Source: an uncultured Prevotella sp. (GTDB lineage Bacteria; Bacteroidota; Bacteroidia; Bacteroidales; Bacteroidaceae). From it: a stretch of DNA of 64,000 nucleotides. The stretch lies in the NCBI GenBank assembly GCA_946188165.1, contig CAMHTW010000005.1:1-64000 (forward strand). Direction: 5' to 3'. Made by a program: the position numbers and the translations under genes. A model generated the notes under the pieces. The model had not been told where the DNA came from. It did not search any database and saw only the letters and a list, made by a program, of their open reading frames with translations. The first letter of the stretch is position 1. Every line of letters begins with the position of its first letter. Of the stretch, positions 28,785-38,758 are shown piece by piece.

Positions 28785-29006
28785 TTAGTATCTTTTCCCG
28801 GGTTGATAATAGTTTCCAAGATATCCACGTCCATTATAGCTTCTTCTCATTGAAGGAGTGGGAATTCCATGATAGAATGCTTGCAATCCTTCTCCTTTAT
28901 TACCTCCGACCATATTTCCATTATAGTAATAATAATAAGTTTGTGCTGTCGCATGTATTGAACACATGATGAAAAACATCAACGATAAAAACAATTCTTT
29001 TTTCAT
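28785..29006 (-). CDS. Short secreted Gly/Tyr-rich protein sharing its signal peptide with the 5677-6429 gene
   Basis: MKKELFLSLMFFIMCSIHATAQTYYYYY vs MKKELFLSLLLFIMCSTHATAQTYYYDS. Confidence 0.5.
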   Translation of the reverse strand: MKKELFLSLMFFIMCSIHATAQTYYYYYNGNMVGGNKGEGLQAFYHGIPTPSMRRSYNGRGYLGNYYQPGKRY

Positions 29007-29032
29007 AATCATAGTAATTTAATAGATGATAA

Positions 29033-29171
29033 ATGTGCTCACACGTGGACAGATCTGTAAGTAGGCCCTCTATATGAATGCAAAATTAGTGAATAATAAT
29101 GGTTTCTCCAAATAAATAAAAGAAATTATAATAATAACCGATAAATTTATAGATTAATCCATCCCGAAAAA
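29033..29171. repeat. Copy B of the duplicated upstream segment, including remnant of the DUF3244 3' end
   Basis: gtgctcacacgtggacagatctgtaagtaggccctctatatgaatgcaaaattagtgaataataatgg... matches 8974-9112. Confidence 0.9.
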
Positions 29172-29249
29172 ACGCGGGACTCCGGTGATCCGCTTTTTAA
29201 GTTCACTATCCTCGTAAACGACAGGTAGAAGATACCTATTAGGTTCTTA

Positions 29250-29546
29250 TGGAAAGTGACGTTGATACGAGTGAAAGGTGACGATGATACAGGGGGAAAG
29301 TGACTCGCTTACAGGGAGTAAGTGACGTTTGGGCAGGGAGAGAGTCAATCTCTTGCGCGAAAGCAGCGAGCGTGTCTTTAATCAGCAGCGGGCGCTGCTG
29401 ATATCGGCGGCGGGCGTGTCTAAAGTCGGCAGCGTTCGCTGCGTACCAGTTTTTATGTGAGAGTTACTTTCAACATGGCGAACTCATGGCTTTGGAGATA
29501 GGGCTCGCCTAGAGAGGTCTATGAGAAGTCCATGAGAGGTCCATAA
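29250..29546. repeat. Three consecutive degenerate tandem-repeat families (~22-bp GGAAAGTGACG type; CAGCGGGCG type; 11-bp GAGAGGTCCAT type)
   Basis: Periodicity read by eye. Confidence 0.75.
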
Positions 29547-29600
29547 GCAAGGTTTGAGGAATTATTTCGTAATTTACACGCTAAATTAATAAAAAATGTG

Positions 29601-29608
29601 TATCTTTG
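29601..29608 (+). promoter_or_regulatory. Bacteroidetes -7 box (TATCTTTG)
   Basis: Upstream of GH67 start at 29631. Confidence 0.55.
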
Positions 29609-29630
29609 CGCCATAGAACTTATAAACGTT

Positions 29631-31526
29631 ATGAAGAAACTGATATTATCATTGTTTGTTGCCTGCCTCGCACTGACAGCCAGTGCTGAGGACGGACACC
29701 AGTTATGGCTGCGTTTTCAGCCTGTGAACAAAGCCAAGGTTACCACACCCAAGCAGACGCCCGTCATCAATACGGCTCAGAAGGAGTTGGAGACATACTA
29801 TCAAGGCGGGAGTGTTACCTTGAAGTTGGATACCTCGCTGCCTGACGGTGACGGTTTCAGCATTGAAATCAAAGGGGGCAATACCACTATTACGGCTTAT
29901 CAGGAAAGTGGTTTGCTATATGGGGCATACACCCTGTTGCGCCAACAAGCCATAAACCCTGTGGCCAACTATAAAGTCCATAGCGACCCTGCCTTTGCCC
30001 TGCGCCTGTTGAACCATTGGGACAACCCAGATGGCAGTATTGAACGAGGCTATGCCGGCAAGAGCATCTTCGAGTGGTTTAACCTGGACGAGCAACTGAT
30101 TAAGGAATATGCCCGTGCCAATGCGTCGATAGGCATCAACGGCTCTGTGCTGAACAATGTGAATGCTTCGCCTAAGATGCTGACGACGGAATACCTGAAA
30201 GAGGTAAAGAAGATTGCCGACATCCTGCGTCCATATAATATCAAGGTGTACCTGAGTATCAACTTCGCCTCGCCAATGGCGCTTAAAGAGACAAAGACTG
30301 CCGACCCGCTGGACAAGAGCGTCGTGAAATGGTGGCAGAAGAAAGCCAAGGAAATCTATAAGCTCATTCCTGACTTTGGCGGATTCCTGGTCAAAGCCAA
30401 CAGCGAGGGACAGCCTGGTCCTGGCGACTATCATCGTACACATGCTGAGGGTGCCAACATGCTGGCTGACGCTTTGAAGCCCTACAAGGGTATCGTTATG
30501 TGGCGCTGCTTTGTATATGGTGCCAACCATAAGGGCGAGGATCGTGTGAAGCAGGCCGTATCGGAATTCAAGCCCCTCGACGGACAGTTCCGCGACAATG
30601 TCATTCTGCAAACCAAGAACGGTCCGCTCGACTTCCAGCCTCGCGAGCCATACAGCCCTATCTTCGACCAAATCAAGCAGACGCCTAACATGGTGGAACT
30701 GCAAATCACACAAGAGTATTTAGGACAGAGCCGCCATCTGGTATATCTCGCTCCGATGTGGCAGGAATTCTTCTCGTTTGTAAATCCCTCATCCCTAAAA
30801 GGTATCGCTGGTGTAGCAAACATTGGATTGGACCGTAACTGGTGCGGACACCATTTCTCGCAGGCCAACTGGTATGCCTTCGGTCGTCTGGCGTGGAACC
30901 CGCATCTGCTATCGTTAGACATCGCCAAAGAGTGGCTGGCACAGACCTTCAGCACCGATAAGACATTCATCAACGACATGGCTACCTGGATGGAAACCAG
31001 CCGCGAAGCCTGCGTCAACTACATGATGCCGCTGGGTCTGCACCACATCTTCAAGTTCGACCACCACTACGGTCCAGAACCCGACGGCTTCAAGGCCTCG
31101 TATCCGCTGGAGTGGTGCCCCGTCTATTACCACAAAGCCGATAAGAACGGCGTAGGCTTCGACCGCTCGAGCAAGGGCACCGATGCCGTCAGCCAGTACC
31201 GGGGACACCTCGCACGCACCTATAACAATATAGAGACCTGCCCCGAGGAACTGTTGCTGTGGTTCCATCATGTGCCTTGGGACTATAAGATGAAGGATGG
31301 CTCCACGTTGTGGGAGTCGTTGCAGTATCACTATAACAACGGCGTCATTTGGACGGAGTCGTTGCAGAACGACTGGCACAACAAGATGCGCCACTACATC
31401 GACGAGCAGCGTTGGCGTGAAGTTGACGAGCGCCTACAGCACCAGGTAGAGAACGCCCGCGAATGGCGCGACGTCTGCCTGAAGTACTTCGGAAGTTTTG
31501 CTGAAAAGAGTACAACGACCAAATAA
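29631..31526 (+). CDS. GH67 alpha-glucuronidase
   Basis: ESGLLYGAYTLLRQQ, RLLNHWDNPDGSIERGYAGKSIF, GFLVKANSEGQPGPGDY. Confidence 0.95.
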   Translation: MKKLILSLFVACLALTASAEDGHQLWLRFQPVNKAKVTTPKQTPVINTAQKELETYYQGGSVTLKLDTSLPDGDGFSIEIKGGNTTITAYQESGLLYGAYTLLRQQAINPVANYKVHSDPAFALRLLNHWDNPDGSIERGYAGKSIFEWFNLDEQLIKEYARANASIGINGSVLNNVNASPKMLTTEYLKEVKKIADILRPYNIKVYLSINFASPMALKETKTADPLDKSVVKWWQKKAKEIYKLIPDFGGFLVKANSEGQPGPGDYHRTHAEGANMLADALKPYKGIVMWRCFVYGANHKGEDRVKQAVSEFKPLDGQFRDNVILQTKNGPLDFQPREPYSPIFDQIKQTPNMVELQITQEYLGQSRHLVYLAPMWQEFFSFVNPSSLKGIAGVANIGLDRNWCGHHFSQANWYAFGRLAWNPHLLSLDIAKEWLAQTFSTDKTFINDMATWMETSREACVNYMMPLGLHHIFKFDHHYGPEPDGFKASYPLEWCPVYYHKADKNGVGFDRSSKGTDAVSQYRGHLARTYNNIETCPEELLLWFHHVPWDYKMKDGSTLWESLQYHYNNGVIWTESLQNDWHNKMRHYIDEQRWREVDERLQHQVENAREWRDVCLKYFGSFAEKSTTTK

Positions 31527-31555
31527 GACGTATGATACTTTCTGACAAGAGATAA

Positions 31556-34162
31556 TTATTGGATACCAAAGTCTGCCTGCTGAGCCTCTACCTCTTGTAG
31601 CAGCTTGGCTTTTTCTTCGTCAGAAAGGGTGGATGATGGCTGATGCCCAATGGATGATGTATGATGACGGACAGCTGTCTCACTAACGTTGTAACACATG
31701 GGCAGGTCGTAGGGAATGCTTTCTATCTCCAATTCAGCAGGTGTGGGAGCATGAGTACCAGGGAACTGCACCTCAGCCTTAATCTTGATTTTACCTGCCT
31801 GACGGGTGCTACGAACGAGTATAGGCGCACTACCCCACTCTACGGCACGGGGATTGGCATTGATGCTGGCATCACCAATGATTTCGCCTTCACCCTCGAC
31901 AGTAAAGCGAATCTGGTCTTTCGCTAAACGACGGACGTGGCCCAAATCATCTGTCACCTCACAGACGACGACAACGAAGTCAGATCCGTCAGCCACGAGT
32001 TGCTTGCCCATCTCATCAACATAAAGACGGAGCTTGGTGCTACGACGTGAAGGCATCTTTTCTTCCTTGCACACGACCTTGCCATCAATAATACCTTCGG
32101 CCACCATCTTAACACTTTGCCACGACTTCTGCGTATAGCTATGATTACGAGCTTCGAAAAAATCCCAGGCATCCCTGAAGACCACAAGCCCCTTCTCTAC
32201 CGGTTGCACCCAACAATGCTCGCCATCGTACATGGTCAGGCGAACACTGTCGCAATTCGAGAAGATGGTAATGTCCTTCTCTGAGAACTGCGTCATCTCA
32301 TGGGCAATCGCTACGATAGCTTGTTCAGTAGGTTGCTGTAGCACAGCAGCAAACATATCAAAGGCTGTCTTTTTCTGGCGGAAGGCATCATAAATGCCAC
32401 CCCAATAGGGGTCAGGATGATAACCTCGCTGGTGGTCGAAGGGGTGCCACTGACAGCCACCTATGAACTGACCTGTTGTATGGAAGAGCTCTTGCGTAGA
32501 ACGATAGAGGCTCATAGCCTGCGTCAGCATGGGACGCTCGCCCCACGAACGCGAGGCACGATTCAAGTTGTTGTGGGCATACCAGTCGTCAACCAGTTCG
32601 CCAAACTCGCGTGTGAAAATGCACTGCTGGGGTGAACCATTGACCGCTGACCATTGACCATTGCGTATTTTGAAGTCGTCACCTGGCCACCCATAGACGA
32701 CATCGTAATGTTCAGCCACACCAGCACTATGTACATCAGCAGCAGCTACAGGACGATAAGGGTAAGGATATTCGTCTTTTGTTATTTGTAGTGCCTGCAA
32801 GGCAAACTCCTCAGGATAACGCGTCTCGTTCAAGATGGGTTCCCACATCAGCACGCAAGGATGATTGCGGTCGCGACGAATGATGTTACGCGTGTTCTCG
32901 TGAACCTTCTCATCCCAACCTTTGTCTTTGTTCCAATACTGCCAACCTGGTGTTGCCACAATGATAAACAAGCCTAATTCGTCGCAGGCATCCATGAACG
33001 AAGGGTCTTGTGGATAGTGAGCCGTACGGATAATGGTAAAGCCTGCATCACGCAGTCGTTTGGCATCACGCCACTGCTGACTATTGGGCAAGGCATTGCC
33101 TACGTAGGCGAAGTCCTGATGACGATTGGCACCCACCAACTGGTGGTAACGCTTGCCATTGAGCCAAAAGCCTTCCTTGCCCTTGAACTCGAAGGAACGG
33201 ATGCCAATGCGAGTGACACCACCGTCAAGCGACGACTTACCATCCTTGATGCGGGTGGTAATATGATATAGATAAGGTGTTTCTGGACTCCATAGTTTAG
33301 GGCTCTTGACTATAAAACGCTGGGTAATGGTGCGTGCTTCGCCAGGCTGGAGCTTCAGTTTGGTTTGTTGCGACTGAATCGCAACACACTCTGAAAGGGT
33401 GTTTTCAACGGTAATGGTGCGAGGGCGAGTGTCGCTGTTGCGCACTTCCGTATTGACATAGACCTCAGCGCTTTTTTCGCTGATGTTGGCATAATGTACG
33501 AAGATGCCACCACCAGCAACTTTGTTTTCTTCAAGGGCATCCGTGATGGCCACCTTGTTTTTGGCAATAAGCCATACGTCGCGATAGATGCCGCCATGAT
33601 AGGCAAAGTCGAGCTGCGCCTGTTTTTTGCCTGGGGGGTAGGTCTTGTCGTCGCTGTTATCGGCTTTGATAGCGACGACCATGTCGTCGCCCACAGTTGT
33701 AGGCAGGGTGATGGTAATAGGTAGATAGCCACCCTCGTGCTCTTTTACCTTCTGACCATTCATGTAGATGGTCTGTTTACCCATAATGGCCTCGAAATGC
33801 AGGGTAACGTCGCGTCCTGCACACTCCTTGGGCAACTTAAAATGTTTACGATACCATGCAACACCTTGATAATTGCGACAACCACTGGCCTCAGCAGGCA
33901 TCAGTTGGACAGTATGAGGCGTCGACACCACTTCCCACGACTTATCATTATAATCTTTGACCTCAGCACCTGCCACATCGCCCAAATGGAAGCGCCATCC
34001 TGCATTGAAGTTCCATACCAAGCGACCACTATTCTCCAATGGGAATAGGCCTGCAACGGAAGTGTGCGCTTGTAAAGGTAAAAGGGTAAAAAGGTAAAAA
34101 GGTAAAAAAAATAATACCGCCCTATATACCAACTTATTATTCATTATTATTGTTCTCTTCAT
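31556..34162 (-). CDS. Glycoside hydrolase family 2 (beta-galactosidase-like)
   Basis: GWRFHLGD, GVAWYRKHF, RTAHYPQDPSFMDACDELGLFI. Confidence 0.9.
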   Translation of the reverse strand: MKRTIIMNNKLVYRAVLFFLPFYLFTLLPLQAHTSVAGLFPLENSGRLVWNFNAGWRFHLGDVAGAEVKDYNDKSWEVVSTPHTVQLMPAEASGCRNYQGVAWYRKHFKLPKECAGRDVTLHFEAIMGKQTIYMNGQKVKEHEGGYLPITITLPTTVGDDMVVAIKADNSDDKTYPPGKKQAQLDFAYHGGIYRDVWLIAKNKVAITDALEENKVAGGGIFVHYANISEKSAEVYVNTEVRNSDTRPRTITVENTLSECVAIQSQQTKLKLQPGEARTITQRFIVKSPKLWSPETPYLYHITTRIKDGKSSLDGGVTRIGIRSFEFKGKEGFWLNGKRYHQLVGANRHQDFAYVGNALPNSQQWRDAKRLRDAGFTIIRTAHYPQDPSFMDACDELGLFIIVATPGWQYWNKDKGWDEKVHENTRNIIRRDRNHPCVLMWEPILNETRYPEEFALQALQITKDEYPYPYRPVAAADVHSAGVAEHYDVVYGWPGDDFKIRNGQWSAVNGSPQQCIFTREFGELVDDWYAHNNLNRASRSWGERPMLTQAMSLYRSTQELFHTTGQFIGGCQWHPFDHQRGYHPDPYWGGIYDAFRQKKTAFDMFAAVLQQPTEQAIVAIAHEMTQFSEKDITIFSNCDSVRLTMYDGEHCWVQPVEKGLVVFRDAWDFFEARNHSYTQKSWQSVKMVAEGIIDGKVVCKEEKMPSRRSTKLRLYVDEMGKQLVADGSDFVVVVCEVTDDLGHVRRLAKDQIRFTVEGEGEIIGDASINANPRAVEWGSAPILVRSTRQAGKIKIKAEVQFPGTHAPTPAELEIESIPYDLPMCYNVSETAVRHHTSSIGHQPSSTLSDEEKAKLLQEVEAQQADFGIQ

Positions 34163-34187
34163 TTACTTTCTTACCTTTTCATTTTTC
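34061..34187. repeat. Core-plus-microsatellite element with inverted arms flanking the GH2 start codon
   Basis: agtgtgcgcttg + (ggtaaaaa)n at 34073-34112; opposing ttaccttttcattttt at ~34170-34187. Confidence 0.7.
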
Positions 34188-35603
34188 CCAGTTGTCTGTC
34201 CTGAAAGAAGAAACAGGCAATCCATCGTGCATCAGGTCGCCTACCGCCCAATCCTTAAAGGCATAACGGACGGCATAAGGCTGCTTGACATCGTCGCAAA
34301 CGACATAGACACGATTGCGATTGACCCATACCTTCGTGGCAGGATGAAACACGCGATCAGAGCCTGCAACCTCAAAGTTTTTCGACGTTGTTCCATGCTC
34401 GAAATAGACCCACTCCTTCGAGCGGTCGAAACTGACGACAGCCGTATCGTTCTGGAAGGTTACCTCCTTATATTTGGCAAAGTCGGGCAGATTCTTGACG
34501 CCATAGGTATTGCTGAGTGCCAAGAGTGCCAAGCGCTCGCCTGCCAAGTATTTCTTACGAGGATGGATGCAGTCCTTGAGACCTGAATCCATCAGTACAG
34601 CCATGCGACAGTTGGGAACCATCGATTCCACCTTCTCCTGTTGTTCACGCAGCAAGGCACTATTATAGAGCGCCCAATCTGTCTCGTCGTATGCAAAGGG
34701 AGCTATCTGACAGTAGTAGAAGGGGAAATCGCCCTGGTGCCACTCCTCGCGCCACCCCTGAATCATACGGGCAAACAAGGGCGCATAGAAGTCATAGCGT
34801 GGCACATTGTCTTCGCCTTGATACCAGATGGCACCACGAATACCATAATGTACTCCATCGTAGATAAGTGGCTTGAGTTGTCCGTTATAGAGCGCTGTAG
34901 GACAACGCTGCTCCAGTTTCTTGACATCTGCTTCCGTTATCGTCTGCTGTACCTTGGGGAAGGCTCTCAACCAGTCAGCCTTCATCCATGCCTCACAGGC
35001 AGAACCGCCATAGGCCGTACATATCAGCCCCACAGGCACTCCCAGCATCTTCCGCAGTGCCTTACCAAAGTAATAGGCTGTGGCAGAGAACTCGCGAACG
35101 CTGCCCAAATTCGCAGGCTGCCATGAACCTGCAAGGTCTTGCTGGGGCTCTAAGGATGCGAATCGCTTGCCATAGAACAATCGCAGTCCGTCATCGTTAC
35201 AGGAGAACAGTTCATCAGCAGCCACCTCTACTGGCTGTGCCTTATAACCCTTCATGGGCATCTCCATGTTCGACTGTCCGCTGCATATCCACACCTCGCC
35301 AATCATTATGTTATTCAAAATAACAGGGTCGCCATCCTTGAAGGTGACAGAATAAGGTCCGCCTGCTTGGGGCGTTTTCACCGTCACGTCAAAGCGTCCA
35401 TCCTTACGGGCTGTCACTCTGTAAGACTTCTTATCCCATGAGGTCGTTACCTGGACCTTTTTGCCTGGCTCCGTCCATCCCCAAAGGTTACACTCTGCCT
35501 GTTGTTGCAGCACCATATTATCGCTGAAGAACTGAGGCAACCTGACCTTAGCACTGGCAGTGATGCCCATCAGCGCAACGATGACACAAATAAGTTTTCT
35601 CAT
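34179..35603 (-). CDS. Sialate O-acetylesterase-like carbohydrate esterase
   Basis: LPQFFSDNMVLQQQAECNLWGWTEPGKKV, ICSGQSNMEMP, IWYQGEDN. Confidence 0.9.
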   Translation of the reverse strand: MRKLICVIVALMGITASAKVRLPQFFSDNMVLQQQAECNLWGWTEPGKKVQVTTSWDKKSYRVTARKDGRFDVTVKTPQAGGPYSVTFKDGDPVILNNIMIGEVWICSGQSNMEMPMKGYKAQPVEVAADELFSCNDDGLRLFYGKRFASLEPQQDLAGSWQPANLGSVREFSATAYYFGKALRKMLGVPVGLICTAYGGSACEAWMKADWLRAFPKVQQTITEADVKKLEQRCPTALYNGQLKPLIYDGVHYGIRGAIWYQGEDNVPRYDFYAPLFARMIQGWREEWHQGDFPFYYCQIAPFAYDETDWALYNSALLREQQEKVESMVPNCRMAVLMDSGLKDCIHPRKKYLAGERLALLALSNTYGVKNLPDFAKYKEVTFQNDTAVVSFDRSKEWVYFEHGTTSKNFEVAGSDRVFHPATKVWVNRNRVYVVCDDVKQPYAVRYAFKDWAVGDLMHDGLPVSSFRTDNWEK

Positions 35604-35604
35604 A

Positions 35605-38600
35605 TTATTGTTCTATTTTAAGTATTGGCGCTTCTATCAGGCCTGCAGGCAACAAACCATCGCCTGTAGTGCGATATTTGGCGTTGGTCCAGATGCCATT
35701 GTAAGGTGCCTTGCCTTTATCAGCTCCACGCAGGGCATTGTGCCACGTGTTTACCACTTCGATTTCTATCGTGTTCTTACCTTTCTTCAAGGCGCCTGTT
35801 ATCTCCACCTCGTAGGGTGCTGTCCAGGCAATACCACAATCCTTACCATTAATCCATACGTGGACGATATCCTTCACATTGGGGAACGAAAGCCATACAC
35901 GACCCATGGGTACCTCCTTCTTCTTCAGTTTCCACATTGCCGAATAACGAGCATGACCACTGAAGTAGCGAATCTTCTCATTCTCATGCTTGCTCCAGTC
36001 GAAGAACTGCTGGACATCCATCGTCAAACCAGACTCACGGAAGGAGACGGTCCAAGGCTTCTTCATGAATCCCTCTGGGTGAATCGTTGTTTCTCTCTGA
36101 GCGAAACGGCTTTTCTCTACCTGAGAAACGGCGTTTTGCCCAAAGCAGACAAACAGCGAGCCATAAGGTGGTAACGTGATGGTGTCGTCATACGCTGTCC
36201 ACTGGTCCTTAACAGGATTGTATATCAGTGCCGATTCTTTCTTCTGACGGAAGATAGGTGTAAATGTCTGCTCCTTGTCCGTCTGGTTCGAGAGGAAATA
36301 GATGTCGAAGTCGTCGCCAGTACGATGGGTAAAGGCGATACCTTCTGGCAGGACGGCATCAGGGGCTATCGTGTTGAAAACGGTTCCTGTATAGGGCTTC
36401 TCTATAACCTCTACGCCTTGGCTACGCAACTGATCTATACGCTGTATGGCTGTTGAGTAAGGCAATTCCGGATCGTCAGGAACCACCAATACCTTATAAT
36501 TTCCAAACTGAGTCAGCAGGGCATCCTTGTTCATTGAGTCGTAGTGATAGCCATGCAGGGGATTAATCCAGTCCTTCATGTCGATGATGCCAGCAGAGTG
36601 ATTGACACCAACGGGCGATTCAACCATAGGCTGTCCGACGTTAGCCAAACGCTTCTGTTCTGAGGCCACACGCTCAGTTCCAAACAGGCCTGGCAGCCAT
36701 TTTACCAATTTATCAGGCGTCAAGGCTCGACGTGGCAGATCCTCGCCAGTGTACACAGCGATGTCCACAACGGGCTTACCTTTTTGCAAAAGTGTCTGAC
36801 AACGTGTGATATAGTCGACGAAACCCTTTGCCTCAGGGAACCACGTCTGGTCGCGCTGGAAGAAAAGGCCGATACCATCAAGCGTCATGCCAGGTTTCTT
36901 GTCGAGCCAAGGGTTGTGGGTGTTCACGTGGAAGAAGAGACGATTCATGCCCAAGGCAAAGTTACGGTCCAGAAGAGGCTTGATACTGGCGGGTGTCTCG
37001 TCCCATACGCCACGAACCTCTGTGAATCCCTCAGCCTGTACGATGTTCTTGCCATATACGTGAGCAGCACTAATGGCATCCAGCATGTCGTTAGGCTTGT
37101 CGTGGGTGGGGGAGTTCAACCAGAATTCTCCCATCGGTATGTCGACATACTTATAATGTCCCATTCCATCGGAAGTCATCGTGGGTGCTACGCTCTCTGC
37201 CGACACCTGTATGCCACAATCTCTGGCACACTGGCTGACAGTACGGAAGAATACCTCGTTTTTCAGTTCCTCGATGGTCTGGCGAACATCCCTCAGCACT
37301 TGTTCACTCTTGTCAAGGCTTCTCATGGGAATACCTGCCATTATAGGCAACCAAGGCAGGAGGTCATAGCCCCTGCGCCTCTGGAACTCTGCTGGGAAGT
37401 TCTTGGTCCAGTTCTGTGAGCCACACTCCCACGAGTCTACATGCAGATATTTCACCACATTGGCATGAGGACGCTTCAGGAATTGGCCAAACCAGTTATT
37501 GACCTGCTTGGCCACTGCTGCTTCTGAGAACTTGTCACATTCCAAGCCCTTACCTCCGCCTGCTGTAGCGTTGGTCTGGCCTGTTGACGTATAACCCATA
37601 CGCAGAATACGATAGGTACCACCAATCAGGTCGATATTCACCATATCACCCTTCATCGTGCTTTGCACCATGTCTGGGACGTAGGCACAATTCGGCTTGC
37701 TCAAGTCTTCAGCTGGGGTGCTGGGAGCGCAGCGCCAGACATAGCCAGCCTTGCCTTCCCAATTGTCAAGAGCAGGCAAAGTGCAGATTCGCAGGTCTTT
37801 CATTCGGAACACAGGCTTCCACTTGGCAGCATCAAGGTCTTCTGCACCAGGCTCAGAACCTTCTGGCGTCCACTCGAAACGGAAAATCTTGGCTTTTGTC
37901 GGTGGGAAACTGAAAGTGGTATTGAAACCTGTATTCTGCCAACCCTGACGTGGTGGTGTCAGCTGCTTCAACGTTTTGAAGGTAACCCCATCGTCTGAAG
38001 CCTTTATAAGCAGTCGCTGACACTGGATATTGGTGCCAGATGGCTCTATCTCAACATTGAACACCAACGTTGGCTCCTTGAATTCGTACTGGAACCAACA
38101 GGGACTGTCTGCACAATAAACCCCTTTGTCGTTAATCGTTATGCCAGACGAAAGAGTTGTTGCGTTCCCATCTTTTATAGAGTATGACTCTTTAATATCT
38201 GCATACCTGAATCCGAATTTCTCCACATTCAGGTCACCTACAGAAATAGCATAAACGGCAATATCCTCATAATAGTCACCGTAGTGCTTGGGCTTGGGCA
38301 TCAGGAACTCGTGATGACCTCCACGGACGATGGTATCACAGAAGACTATCTTCTTCATCGACTCTTCTGGCGTAATCCAAGGACCGCCTGCCAAGGCAAA
38401 GCCGTCGCAAACGTGAATGCCCATCTCCAACCCAAGAGAGTCTGCTTGTGCCAGCGCTATATCAACCATCTTCCAGAAATTCGGTGTCAAGGCATCAGCC
38501 TGTCCCTTGAAGTCCGGTTGTTCTTTTGACCCACGAATGGGCATCAGATAACAACCGCCAAGTCCCACATCTTTCATGGCTTTAAGGTCTGCCTTGATAC

Positions 38601-38718
38601 CTTCCTCAGATACGGCACCATACATCCAATACCAGAACGTCCAAGGCTTAGTGGTGTCAGCCAAACTGACACTCATCGAAAAACAAGCAATAAGTAATGA
38701 ACAATAAAGTCTCTTCAT
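35605..38718 (-). CDS. Glycosyl hydrolase, GH106 (alpha-L-rhamnosidase)-like
   Basis: WTFWYWMYGAVSEEGIKADLKAMKDVGLGGCYLMPI; C-terminal sugar-binding-like domain. Confidence 0.75.
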   Translation of the reverse strand: MKRLYCSLLIACFSMSVSLADTTKPWTFWYWMYGAVSEEGIKADLKAMKDVGLGGCYLMPIRGSKEQPDFKGQADALTPNFWKMVDIALAQADSLGLEMGIHVCDGFALAGGPWITPEESMKKIVFCDTIVRGGHHEFLMPKPKHYGDYYEDIAVYAISVGDLNVEKFGFRYADIKESYSIKDGNATTLSSGITINDKGVYCADSPCWFQYEFKEPTLVFNVEIEPSGTNIQCQRLLIKASDDGVTFKTLKQLTPPRQGWQNTGFNTTFSFPPTKAKIFRFEWTPEGSEPGAEDLDAAKWKPVFRMKDLRICTLPALDNWEGKAGYVWRCAPSTPAEDLSKPNCAYVPDMVQSTMKGDMVNIDLIGGTYRILRMGYTSTGQTNATAGGGKGLECDKFSEAAVAKQVNNWFGQFLKRPHANVVKYLHVDSWECGSQNWTKNFPAEFQRRRGYDLLPWLPIMAGIPMRSLDKSEQVLRDVRQTIEELKNEVFFRTVSQCARDCGIQVSAESVAPTMTSDGMGHYKYVDIPMGEFWLNSPTHDKPNDMLDAISAAHVYGKNIVQAEGFTEVRGVWDETPASIKPLLDRNFALGMNRLFFHVNTHNPWLDKKPGMTLDGIGLFFQRDQTWFPEAKGFVDYITRCQTLLQKGKPVVDIAVYTGEDLPRRALTPDKLVKWLPGLFGTERVASEQKRLANVGQPMVESPVGVNHSAGIIDMKDWINPLHGYHYDSMNKDALLTQFGNYKVLVVPDDPELPYSTAIQRIDQLRSQGVEVIEKPYTGTVFNTIAPDAVLPEGIAFTHRTGDDFDIYFLSNQTDKEQTFTPIFRQKKESALIYNPVKDQWTAYDDTITLPPYGSLFVCFGQNAVSQVEKSRFAQRETTIHPEGFMKKPWTVSFRESGLTMDVQQFFDWSKHENEKIRYFSGHARYSAMWKLKKKEVPMGRVWLSFPNVKDIVHVWINGKDCGIAWTAPYEVEITGALKKGKNTIEIEVVNTWHNALRGADKGKAPYNGIWTNAKYRTTGDGLLPAGLIEAPILKIEQ

Positions 38719-38758
38719 AACATTTGTCATCATATAATATAATTTGTTATATTTATCA

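Noticed and set aside
28776-28787. A9 run after the ATG of the 28505-28783 gene as a phase-variation switch
   Set aside because: Lys-rich signal-peptide starts commonly give A runs; no evidence of length variation.
29250-29345. Repeat array considered as a CRISPR
   Set aside because: Units are degenerate and contiguous, without unique spacers; no cas genes nearby.
29916-30713. 265-aa minus-strand ORF antisense to GH67
   Set aside because: Shadow ORF of a strongly supported gene.
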